8,342 bases of DNA from Clostridium sp. (GTDB taxonomy: Bacteria > Bacillota_A > Clostridia > Lachnospirales > Lachnospiraceae). Each line of letters starts with the position of its first letter. Position 1 is the stretch's first letter. Made by a program: the position numbers and the translations under genes. The stretch covers positions 1 to 8,342 of the forward strand of contig JAMPAW010000149.1 of the NCBI GenBank assembly GCA_023666975.1, given 5' to 3'. A model generated the notes under the pieces. That model had not been told where the DNA came from. It saw only the letters and a list, made by a program, of their open reading frames with translations, and did not search any database. This document shows positions 1 to 7,224 of the stretch, one piece after another.

Positions 1-643
1 ACGCTTCATCATCGCACAAGGACGGATTACCTTTTTTTAATTCTTCTATTCTTTTCTCTATGACAGATTTATATATATCTAATGCATTATCAATCTCTCT
101 AATTGTAAATTGTATCTTGGTCATATCTTTTGAATTTCCAGATGCAAACTTTATTAAACTATATACATCTGCTTTTTTATGATTCCCTGACACTTTATCC
201 AGTACAATATAATCATCTTCTTTATCCGTATCAGTAATATCCCTTTTTTCTATTACTTTCTTCTTTAATTCGTTCTTCAACATACCAATATATGCCAATG
301 TTGATGAAGCAAAATCTGTAGGTATTCTTTTTCCATTTGCTATATGAAAATAACCATATTCCGCTTCATTCTGGAGAAGCTCTATTATAAAAGAAAATTT
401 ATCATTATTTTCGAGTCTCACTGCTCCAGCCTTGACTTGATGCAATGAAATATATTTAGAATCTTTTCTTATAGAAAAATCTTCTTCTCCCTCGATTTGT
501 AAATCATAGCCTAAAACATTTCCGCCACTCTGTAGTAACTCAAATATTTTTTTCAGCGCAATATATAGAGCTATGTGCCCTTGATATTCATAATCTTCCC
601 AAGATGTAATTGCACTTATAGGTTCAATTAATTGTAATGGCAT
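1..643 (-). CDS. Partial nuclease-like defence protein (Cap4/ABC-3C-type N-terminus)
   Basis: An open frame of 214 codons runs from ATG at 643 off the left edge, so only the N-terminal part is seen. It begins MPLQLIEPISAITSWEDYEY. The SWEDYEYQGHIALYIALKKI segment (residues 14-33), then E51/E54-D55 in a strand, then HQVK at 68-71, follow the order E...D...QVK of PD-(D/E)XK nuclease domains of the Cap4/DUF4297 type, including those in ABC-three-component (ABC-3C) proteins. This is recognition by motif and memory, not by alignment. Residues 115-214 are charged and probably helical, with no motif I recognise. It lies 84 bases after the LlaJI-type nuclease gene, across an inverted repeat, so it may start a second defence unit whose remaining components lie to the left. 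The start has no good adjacent ribosome binding site; the nearest purine-rich AAAGGGG lies beyond the inverted repeat. The coding call is firm and the family call moderate. Confidence 0.72.
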   Translation of the reverse strand, partial: MPLQLIEPISAITSWEDYEYQGHIALYIALKKIFELLQSGGNVLGYDLQIEGEEDFSIRKDSKYISLHQVKAGAVRLENNDKFSFIIELLQNEAEYGYFHIANGKRIPTDFASSTLAYIGMLKNELKKKVIEKRDITDTDKEDDYIVLDKVSGNHKKADVYSLIKFASGNSKDMTKIQFTIREIDNALDIYKSVIEKRIEELKKGNPSLCDDEA

Positions 644-653
644 TTCTATCTTT

Positions 654-678
654 ATTTTAACAAGTTATTTGTTAAAAT
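654..678. repeat. Perfect 10-bp inverted repeat, 5-base loop, before the left-end gene
   Basis: ATTTTAACAA at 654-663 is exactly complementary to TTGTTAAAAT at 669-678, with a five-base loop. In the leftward transcript it falls between a purine-rich AAAGGGGA and the ATG at 643, with only about 10 bases between the stem and the start codon. The stem is A/T-rich, has two G:C pairs and no U-tract after it, so it does not look like an intrinsic terminator. It could be a dimeric operator or an RNA hairpin affecting translation of the left-end gene. Confidence 0.6.
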
Positions 679-727
679 TCCCCTTTCTCGTTTACTGCAA
701 CTTTCTTTCTAAATTTAAATTCACACA

Positions 728-2719
728 TTACAAATACAAATCTTGTACCAATTCCATAACTTTCTCCATCAACATATCCAGATATTTTCCTGCAACCATA
801 GAATCGATATCACTTTTGTTCTCAAAGCATTTCTTCAGGACTGCCTTAAGTACTGTTTCATCTTGAAGTTCCTGTTCCGATAAGTCCTTTATTTTCTTCT
901 CTACTTCAATAGCAGCATCGGCAATCTGATTACAGCGGTCAAAAGAATTTCCTACATCTTCTGCTACCATGCTGCCATAAGTTTCTTTTTCATATGGATC
1001 AAATCCATAAAATACTTTACTTCCAACCGGGCAAATAGCATCATAAATGATTTTTGCTCCGAGTTCTCTTTTTATCTGTTTTGGATAAATCAATTTCCCT
1101 CGATCAGCTTTCATCTCAAGCTTCTGTTCTGCCATTTTACTCGCATTCGTAATCCTTGTGAGGTATGCCAGCATTCGATTAGCGAAATTCTGGCTTTCTA
1201 CTTCCTGTCGTCCGACTACGGGAAGATATTTTCCAATCTCTTTTTCATCAATTGTTTTATTTTCAAGATAAATATCATACATCTCTGATGCGCATAACTT
1301 AACGACTGCAATATTTTCCAGCTTCTTATCGCCAATCTGATGTAACATATCCATCTGCACCCAGCCAAAATTTTTATCAGCAGTTTCACCCGGGCAAAAA
1401 AACATATTTTGCACATATCGGTATCCCTGTTTTATGATAAAATTTTCAAACGCAAGCTGGTACAAATACTGCTTTGTCACATCCCCTACTCCAGGTTGTC
1501 CCGAAATTTTGGCTTCATCTCCATTGATCTGATAATCTATGCAGTAATATTTCGCATCATATATACCAAAACAATAATCTTTCTTTTCTTCATCCACTGG
1601 ATAGATGCATACCAAATCCGGCTTTAATGTTTCTACTTTCGGATCTTTTACCATTAGGTATTCACTTTTTCTCCATCTCGGGGCTTTTATTACATCCCTT
1701 AATGCAGTTACTTCTTTCTCTGTCTTATCAATCTCTTCTTCATATAATGGCAAGTCCACAATTGCTTTATCAAGCACATTCCCAAAGTTTTCAGCACACA
1801 CTTTTTCCCATACCAGATTGAAGCTATTTGTTCCATAGAGACTATAACTTATATCATCCTTATCTGCTTTATTGTTTGCAACGTATGTATAAATAGTCTT
1901 CAAAAGATTTCGCTTTCGAGTAACATACTGTGATTGTATTTCCAACTGCAATCTATACAGAATATAATTATCATCTCCAAAATCTGAAAGTTCTTCCTGC
2001 ACAAGATTCACTTCTGATAAATCAAACAACTGTAATAATCCAACATTTTTCAATTCATTGCTACAAGTTGTAAGCACACATTCATGCAATCTTCTGAAGT
2101 AATCAAGGTCGTTATCAACAGTATTTTTTGTCTGCAATTCCACATAATATGACTTATTATTTTGTATAATAGCAAAAGTTTCGTTTATAGTCTTATCCCA
2201 TAAAATCTCACCCTCACCATTTGTTTCAATTATTTCTTTTTGATTTGTATATAGGCCATCAGCATAATATTCTTCAAGCAAATGCAACGCAACCGCTAAT
2301 CTATTAAAAATTCTATTATCATCCTCACCATTGAACAAATAAACTATCTGTTCCGATGAATTATATTTTTTGATTACCTTTAATACCTGTTTTAGTTCCT
2401 CAAACGGCTCATCTTTAGATTCAATATATTTCGGATAGCATTTGAATGCATGTCCTTCAAGCACAACAACGCCAACGTAATCAAACACATACTCAATGTC
2501 ACTGGAATTATCCACAACATCCGTCAAAACAATATCTTCATTTGATAAATCATCAAATTCCGGTTTTGTTCTTTTTACAGCTTTAACGACTCCATATTTT
2601 TTGAGGATACCAACAAGGCACCTTGTTTCCTCTAAATCAGCTTCATCTTTTTCATACAGAATATCCACTATATTTTGTAATGTATAGTGTTTTTTCTCCC
2701 TGAAGAAACCTTTCGCCAT
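728..2719 (-). CDS. LlaJI-family (McrC-like) restriction endonuclease subunit
   Basis: This 663-residue protein is the nuclease partner of the McrB-like NTPase encoded just upstream. The catalytic core is visible as K366-P367-D368, about 20 residues, then D388-A389-K390 (IYDAKYY), the PD-(D/E)XK signature, followed by TKQYLYQLAF at 415-424, as in McrC/LlaJI nucleases. The first 50 or so residues (YTLQNIVDILYEK... LKKYGVVKAV) look like a winged-helix module. Residues 530-663 form a charged helical tail beyond the usual core. The start is supported by AGAGGT at 2728-2733, 8 bases before the ATG, and the gene follows the NTPase stop by 18 bases. In the LlaJI system of Lactococcus a McrB-like and a McrC-like subunit are both needed for restriction (family knowledge); cleavage of unmodified DNA here is inferred. 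The catalytic residues look intact, so the enzyme is probably active. The recognition sequence cannot be read from the protein. Confidence 0.9.
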   Translation of the reverse strand: MAKGFFREKKHYTLQNIVDILYEKDEADLEETRCLVGILKKYGVVKAVKRTKPEFDDLSNEDIVLTDVVDNSSDIEYVFDYVGVVVLEGHAFKCYPKYIESKDEPFEELKQVLKVIKKYNSSEQIVYLFNGEDDNRIFNRLAVALHLLEEYYADGLYTNQKEIIETNGEGEILWDKTINETFAIIQNNKSYYVELQTKNTVDNDLDYFRRLHECVLTTCSNELKNVGLLQLFDLSEVNLVQEELSDFGDDNYILYRLQLEIQSQYVTRKRNLLKTIYTYVANNKADKDDISYSLYGTNSFNLVWEKVCAENFGNVLDKAIVDLPLYEEEIDKTEKEVTALRDVIKAPRWRKSEYLMVKDPKVETLKPDLVCIYPVDEEKKDYCFGIYDAKYYCIDYQINGDEAKISGQPGVGDVTKQYLYQLAFENFIIKQGYRYVQNMFFCPGETADKNFGWVQMDMLHQIGDKKLENIAVVKLCASEMYDIYLENKTIDEKEIGKYLPVVGRQEVESQNFANRMLAYLTRITNASKMAEQKLEMKADRGKLIYPKQIKRELGAKIIYDAICPVGSKVFYGFDPYEKETYGSMVAEDVGNSFDRCNQIADAAIEVEKKIKDLSEQELQDETVLKAVLKKCFENKSDIDSMVAGKYLDMLMEKVMELVQDLYL

Positions 2720-2737
2720 GCTATGAAACCTCTTTTC

Positions 2738-4996
2738 TTAAATGTTATCTGCGTCTATAATGCCCAAATGTCCTATATCTACAATTCCAAAAATACGTTC
2801 GCCCTCTTTTTCAAATGCCCTGCATATTTCCGAAAATATCATTTTGCCCTTTTTTTGAGCATAATCAATAAATATTTTCTCTGCTCGCATTTTCATGACA
2901 TCCTCAAACAAGTACATAATTACCTTGCTTTCAAATGCTTTCATATAAGATATTTCTTTTTTATGAACCTCCGCCAAGATATTATTATCTTCATCAGAAC
3001 GAGGAGTGGCTTCATCTATTGCTAAAATTTTATCCCTTTCGTCTTTATTTGCTTTTATATTATCCAACATGTTTTTTGAAATAAAAAATGGTCCTAACAA
3101 TTTATCCTCATTCACTTTACAATTATCAATAAGGATACTGTTAATTCTTGTTCTCAAATCGTCCCAATTTACATAATAGCTATGTTCCGTATTCACACAC
3201 ATAGGAATTACATAATCTTCTATCTCGGCAACCTGTTCTGGTTCATTGACACTTATGTACTCAAATTCCCATCTACGCTTAAATGCCGTATCCATTGGGA
3301 ACACCCCTTGATCAGCACTATTCATAGTCGCCCATATATACATATTTTTCGGAATTCTCATTTCAAGATATTTCTTTTTTTCTTCATCTGATAACTCATC
3401 TGCACTTTTACCTTTTAGACATTCCAAATTATCCAACAAATATTTCTTTATATCCTCACTTGTTGCTATTGGATATTCACTTACACCATCTTTTCTGTCG
3501 AGCAGCTGAAATACATCTCCAAATACTGCTGCAACATTTGCTCTGTTAATTTCTTCAATCAACAACAAAAACTTCTCTTCCGGGCGATTTAATGCTTGTT
3601 TATATATTCTCATAAACGGTCCTGGAACATATTCATACGATATTTCTTTGTTGCTGTTTTGAGGTTGTAAATTCAAATATGGTCTGATAGCTTTTCCATG
3701 GTTTCTCTCAACACTATTATCGCCAACAGTATCTGTTCCATCCAATTTTTTAGTCTTAAAGCTTTCATCTGCATATATACCTAGCAGCAATGGCAGCCGT
3801 GTCAAGTCTTTGTCCTTAAATTTGTCATAAAGCAAATCATATTTTTCCTGTGTAGTCATTGACTTATCCTGTAAAACAGTAATTACTTTCTTTTTGTCAT
3901 CATTAATTAGCCAGTCAAGTTCGTTTTCCGCCATAACAGGCTTATATGCACCAACAAAACTAGCGTAAGAATAATTGGGATGAAATGTAACACGTTCCAT
4001 GTTATCACCAAACCGTTGGCTATCCTCTTCTAGCCTATGACTTTTTCCTGTTCCCGGTGCTCCAAAAATAATTCTATTGTATGCAAATTCACTTGTGAAT
4101 TCTGTCTTAAAATCATCCTCTGTTACTTCATCTTTTACTTCTACACCAGAACTTAATTTAATATATTGCAAAGAATGATATGCCCTAACTCTCTTTGCAT
4201 ACTCTTGCATATTTATAAATGTTTCTTCTGTGTCAATAAAAACTTTTCCACCATTATACTTCAAATATTTATTTAATCCCTCATTCAAAGCACCTTTTAA
4301 GATCCGTAATGCTCCTTTTGCCTCTACATCACCGCTTATATCTACTTGAACATTCCATGAATCGAATGCATCATATATTGATAATGGATTAAAAACTACA
4401 GCCTTATCTCCATCTGTTAATTTGCATATGGTATCTTCTGATATACAAGTTAATACTTTTATCAACATATCTTCATATTTTTCCAAAGATATCTCCACCT
4501 TATTTTCTAATAACCATGCCAACAGTATTTTGGGGTAATTATTATTACTGGACACAATTACATCAACCAAATCCATATTACTTGTAAATGTAAGGATTTT
4601 CTCGAATCTTGCGTTCCCTGTTCTTTCTGCACTATTAGCCTTTGCACTATCCGCAAATCTGATTTTAGCAAGTTTCCAAACCAATTCAAATGCAACAATC
4701 AAAGATTCCAATTGCGACTGAAACAAACAATTTTTTTCTATCTTTTCTAAAATATCCTCAAAATCCATACTATTATCCACGTCATGAATAAACTCTTTCA
4801 AATTTCCTTTGCAAACTTCAGATATTCTTATTGTGGATGATTCTTGAATACTATACTTCAGATCTGCATTCCTATCACTACTAAGCCACATCAAAATAAG
4901 CAACGCCAAAGTTGACTTCGCTTTTGGCAAAGAAGACTTTATACCCAATTTTAAATCCATATCCTTATATACCTGCATATTTTGTGGTCTATTCAT
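2738..4996 (-). CDS. McrB-like AAA+ NTPase restriction subunit
   Basis: This is the motor subunit of a LlaJI/McrBC-type restriction enzyme, expected to hydrolyse GTP or ATP and to activate the adjacent nuclease. Counting from the chosen start (752 residues), Walker A is GAPGTGKS at 312-319, Walker B is LLLIEEINRA at 477-486 with the acidic pair E481/E482, and the McrB-type sensor block TMNSADQGVFPMD is followed by FKRRWEF with R574/R575. The N-terminal 300 residues carry no motif I recognise; in this family that region usually binds DNA. A longer frame opens at 5038, but I prefer ATG at 4996 because AAGGAG (5004-5009) lies 7 bases before it and it overlaps the methyltransferase stop as ATGAATAG, a typical coupling arrangement. 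The next gene follows 18 bases after the stop. All key AAA+ residues are present. Confidence 0.92.
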   Translation of the reverse strand: MNRPQNMQVYKDMDLKLGIKSSLPKAKSTLALLILMWLSSDRNADLKYSIQESSTIRISEVCKGNLKEFIHDVDNSMDFEDILEKIEKNCLFQSQLESLIVAFELVWKLAKIRFADSAKANSAERTGNARFEKILTFTSNMDLVDVIVSSNNNYPKILLAWLLENKVEISLEKYEDMLIKVLTCISEDTICKLTDGDKAVVFNPLSIYDAFDSWNVQVDISGDVEAKGALRILKGALNEGLNKYLKYNGGKVFIDTEETFINMQEYAKRVRAYHSLQYIKLSSGVEVKDEVTEDDFKTEFTSEFAYNRIIFGAPGTGKSHRLEEDSQRFGDNMERVTFHPNYSYASFVGAYKPVMAENELDWLINDDKKKVITVLQDKSMTTQEKYDLLYDKFKDKDLTRLPLLLGIYADESFKTKKLDGTDTVGDNSVERNHGKAIRPYLNLQPQNSNKEISYEYVPGPFMRIYKQALNRPEEKFLLLIEEINRANVAAVFGDVFQLLDRKDGVSEYPIATSEDIKKYLLDNLECLKGKSADELSDEEKKKYLEMRIPKNMYIWATMNSADQGVFPMDTAFKRRWEFEYISVNEPEQVAEIEDYVIPMCVNTEHSYYVNWDDLRTRINSILIDNCKVNEDKLLGPFFISKNMLDNIKANKDERDKILAIDEATPRSDEDNNILAEVHKKEISYMKAFESKVIMYLFEDVMKMRAEKIFIDYAQKKGKMIFSEICRAFEKEGERIFGIVDIGHLGIIDADNI

Positions 4997-6074
4997 TTTC
5001 CTGCTCCTTTTCCATATCTTTCTTAATTGCTTCTGCAATTGCCCTTGCCAATAACGGTGGAACGGCGTTCCCCACTTGCTTCATTTGTGCGCTTTTCGTA
5101 CCTGTAAACACAAATTTATCTGGGAAGGACTGTATCCTTGCTGCTTCACGAACTGTAATTGCTCTATTCAAATACGGATGCGTAAACCTTCCCGAAGATG
5201 GCGTATCAAATCTTGTTGTTATTGTTACCGATACATCATCTTTTACCATACGCGACCATGTACCGCTATAAATAGATTTCGTAAGGTGTTCTTGCGGCAA
5301 GACTTCTTTTCCCATTTCGGGCGGCAAAAGCTTTAATCTTTCTAATGCAAGTTGTGAATGTTTTGTTGCCTGATGATTAAGCAAAATACTCGAACCTTCT
5401 CTCATTTTCTTCTGATAAGAACTAACAGCTTCCAATCTATATTTCTGTTCCTTCTCTCCTTCACCTGACTCCAAATAAGCCAAATCACTAATTGCATCCC
5501 ATAAAGTGACTTTTTTGCCCACTATTGGGGGTAAAGCAACCTTTTTATTATCATCATCTGACAACTTTCCAATAAGAACCGCTCGTCGCCTATTCTGTGG
5601 TATTCCATAGTCCGCAGCATTTAATACATCAGAGTTCAAAACGTATCCTAAACTGCCAAACATTTCTTCAATTTCATTCCTAAAAAAACCCTTTTCTGCA
5701 GTTAGCAAATTAGGAACATTTTCCATAACAAAATATTGCGGTTTTACCAGTTCCACAACTTTAACATAATATTTAAATAAAAAATTACGCTCATCATGAA
5801 TAGTTTTTCTTTGCCCTTTCTGTGAAAAACCCTGGCAAGGCGGTCCGCCAATAATAACATCTATTTCTCCACGATATTTAGAAAACACTTCCTCTAAAGA
5901 CAGACTTATTATATCTTCTGCTATCATCTTTGTATTTGGATGATTTTTTACATACGCTGCTGCAATTTCTTTATCATATTCATTTGCCAAAACCACTTTG
6001 AAACCCACCATCTCAAATCCTAATGACATACCTCCCACACCAGCAAATAAATCTATTACTTTATTGCTCTTCAC
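4989..6074 (-). CDS. DNA (cytosine-5-)-methyltransferase
   Basis: This enzyme transfers a methyl group from S-adenosylmethionine to C5 of cytosine, protecting host sites from the linked nuclease. At 361 residues it has ordinary family length and motif order: motif I DLFAGVGGMSLGF (8-20), motif IV GGPPCQGFS (76-84) with catalytic C80, motif VI ENVP (118-121), motif VIII QNRRR (160-164), a target-recognition stretch at about 175-300, motif IX VREAARIQSFPD (308-319) and motif X GNAVPP (335-340). Nothing essential is missing. The start is GTG at 6074, with GGAGG at 6084-6088 nine bases upstream; that site lies inside the preceding gene, and the two frames overlap by 14 bases. The stop overlaps the McrB-like start by 8 bases. 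Target specificity is not readable; LlaJI itself uses m5C enzymes, so a place in a LlaJI-type system fits. Confidence 0.95.
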   Translation of the reverse strand: MKSNKVIDLFAGVGGMSLGFEMVGFKVVLANEYDKEIAAAYVKNHPNTKMIAEDIISLSLEEVFSKYRGEIDVIIGGPPCQGFSQKGQRKTIHDERNFLFKYYVKVVELVKPQYFVMENVPNLLTAEKGFFRNEIEEMFGSLGYVLNSDVLNAADYGIPQNRRRAVLIGKLSDDDNKKVALPPIVGKKVTLWDAISDLAYLESGEGEKEQKYRLEAVSSYQKKMREGSSILLNHQATKHSQLALERLKLLPPEMGKEVLPQEHLTKSIYSGTWSRMVKDDVSVTITTRFDTPSSGRFTHPYLNRAITVREAARIQSFPDKFVFTGTKSAQMKQVGNAVPPLLARAIAEAIKKDMEKEQENE

Positions 6075-6798
6075 AAGTATTAACCTCCACGATTCTCGAA
6101 TTGGCTATATTATAATAATTTTCTTCAATCTCAATGCCAATAAATTTTCTTTTCAAACGTACTGCTGCCACACCGACGCTTCCGCTTCCCATAAACGGAT
6201 CTAATACCACATTGTTCTCATCCGATAGAATCGACACAAAATGTTCCATTAACTGTTCCGGTTTTTGCGTTGGATGTTTTCCATATTTTCTCTCACTATT
6301 AGGTGTTACAGATGTTTCAACAAAGTCATGTAAAACTTTACCGTCATTATTAAAAGTTCCTGTTCTGGACTTATATGTAAAATAAATCCAAGTTTCTGTT
6401 GAATTGACAAAGTGTAAATTCATATTTCGTGGCATAGGATTCAATTTATGCCATATTCCGGTAGTTTTGTAATAGAACCCATTTTTTTCTGCCATTGCAA
6501 TTAAAGTTTCAACTTTTATAATCGCCATAAAAACAATCATCGAACCACCATCTTTTAACACTCTTGCTGCTTGATGAAAAAACTTATTCATAGAGTTCTT
6601 CCATTCCTTAAAATCTAAATCATCCCAACCTGCAATGCCAAAAAAATTATCTCTCATTTTCCCCAAATTTGTATCTCTATCCTCCATAAACTTTCCTAAA
6701 TTGTATGGCGGATCTGTAACTATCAAATCTACCGAAGAAGATTTGATTTTTTTCATATATTCAAGACAATCACCATTATATAAAATATAACTCTGCAT
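6061..6798 (-). CDS. Beta-class DNA amino-methyltransferase (m6A or m4C)
   Basis: This is an S-adenosylmethionine-dependent enzyme that methylates an exocyclic amino group, probably N6 of adenine. From the chosen start (245 residues) the catalytic TDPPYN comes first (DPPY at 29-32) and the cofactor motif DPFMGSGSVGVAA last (from 200), the beta-class order. HPTQKP at 175-180, the usual element before the cofactor motif, is intact. The segment between holds the presumed target-recognition residues. An in-frame TTG opens at 6816, but GGAAGG (6805-6810) lies within that extension and 6 bases before ATG 6798, so the ATG is preferred. It is the first enzyme gene of the operon, 27 bases after the helix-turn-helix gene, and overlaps the m5C gene by 14 bases. 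Pairing with an m5C enzyme suggests that the two modify different strands or bases of one site. Whether the product is m6A or m4C cannot be settled from DPPY alone. Confidence 0.93.
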   Translation of the reverse strand: MQSYILYNGDCLEYMKKIKSSSVDLIVTDPPYNLGKFMEDRDTNLGKMRDNFFGIAGWDDLDFKEWKNSMNKFFHQAARVLKDGGSMIVFMAIIKVETLIAMAEKNGFYYKTTGIWHKLNPMPRNMNLHFVNSTETWIYFTYKSRTGTFNNDGKVLHDFVETSVTPNSERKYGKHPTQKPEQLMEHFVSILSDENNVVLDPFMGSGSVGVAAVRLKRKFIGIEIEENYYNIANSRIVEVNTCEEQ

Positions 6799-6825
6799 AA
6801 TGTTCCTTCCAATCAATCTATAAAT

Positions 6826-7010
6826 TTATAACGCACTCTTCCCACTCTTAACCCATTCATCCACTTCCGAAAATTTAAATTTCCAAAGCCGTCCTACTTT
6901 ATGAGCCGGTATATCTGTTTTTTTATCCAACTTCTAATTGTGTCTTTCGTTACCCCTAAGTATTCTGCCATTTCTTCAAGACTTGACCATTTTTCATTTA
7001 TTTCCGACAT
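6826..7010 (-). pseudogene. MerR/excisionase-like helix-turn-helix regulator, frame-shifted at A7
   Basis: This small DNA-binding protein opens the restriction operon. ATG at 7010 is preceded by GGAGGAG (7015-7021). The zero frame reads MSEINEKWSSLEEMAEYLGV, then TKDTIRSWIKK (21-31), and stops at 6894-6896 after 38 codons. Re-reading one base at the run of seven A gives T-D-I-P-A-H-K-V-G-R-L-W-K-F then a helix with SEVDEWVKSGKSAL, ending at 6826, the complete 61-residue fold of this family. The gene thus lacks one base relative to the family pattern, or is expressed by slippage. The helix-turn-helix (about 10-30) survives in the short form while the wing and last helix are lost. No in-frame restart codon is seen early in the second half. 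Proteins of this kind often precede restriction-modification genes and may control them or act as small DNA-binding accessories; that role is inferred. Confidence 0.85.
6918..6924 (-). other. A_AAA_AAA slippery run at the frame break
   Basis: In the zero frame the codons are ATA AAA AAA CAG (codons 29-32), so the seven A form a perfect X_XXX_XXX heptamer. A minus-one slip here gives ACA GAT ATA and restores the family sequence exactly. No strong stem or internal Shine-Dalgarno stimulator is apparent around it, so RNA-polymerase slippage, a replication indel or a sequence error are all alternatives. Confidence 0.6.
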
Positions 7011-7014
7011 AATT

Positions 7015-7021
7015 CTCCTCC
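7015..7021 (-). promoter_or_regulatory. Ribosome binding site of the helix-turn-helix gene
   Basis: GGAGGAG lies 4 bases before the ATG at 7010. It is a near-consensus site, showing that this start is built for efficient initiation even though the frame later breaks. Confidence 0.75.
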
Positions 7022-7059
7022 ACTTTCCGGAAATACGCATAATCATCTCAATATAACTC

Positions 7060-7088
7060 ATTATAATACATACTTACGCATTCTTCAA
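7060..7088 (-). promoter_or_regulatory. Sigma-A-like promoter of the restriction operon
   Basis: Reading leftward, a -35 box TTGAAG (7083-7088) and a perfect -10 box TATAAT (7060-7065) are separated by exactly 17 bases. Transcription would start near 7053, giving a leader of about 43 bases before the ATG at 7010. A short inverted repeat TTCAACATGAA (7084-7094) overlaps the -35 box and might be an operator, but four-base arms are weak evidence. This is the best promoter-like sequence between the right-hand genes and the operon. Confidence 0.7.
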
Positions 7089-7224
7089 CATGAATTTAGT
7101 GTTCCAATAATACCATAATTGATAACCTATCCTCTATATGCATCAAATCTTTTTATGATAATTAAATAAGAGCCAATGCTTTATAAATCTTCCATAAAAC
7201 ACTGACTCCAGACCTCTCATTTAG

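Noticed and set aside
654..678. Inverted repeat as a rho-independent terminator of the restriction operon
   Set aside because: The stem is almost all A:T and is not followed by a U-tract in the direction of transcription.
2687..3025. 112-codon plus-strand open frame
   Set aside because: It lies opposite the nuclease/NTPase junction and the conserved C-terminus of the NTPase; it is rich in Phe, Tyr and Ile as expected for the reverse of A/T-rich coding.
4912..5271. 119-codon plus-strand open frame
   Set aside because: It is antisense to motif X of the m5C methyltransferase and to the NTPase start; no support beyond being open.
6175..6179. GACGC (also GCGTC at 2751-2755) as the operon's own target site
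   Set aside because: GACGC is the LlaJI target, but the methyltransferases here differ, so the specificity of this system is unknown and chance occurrence is likely.
7060..7224. Attachment site or intrinsic terminator after the right-end genes
   Set aside because: No paired direct repeat, recombinase gene or G+C-rich stem with a U-tract could be found; only the promoter is supported.
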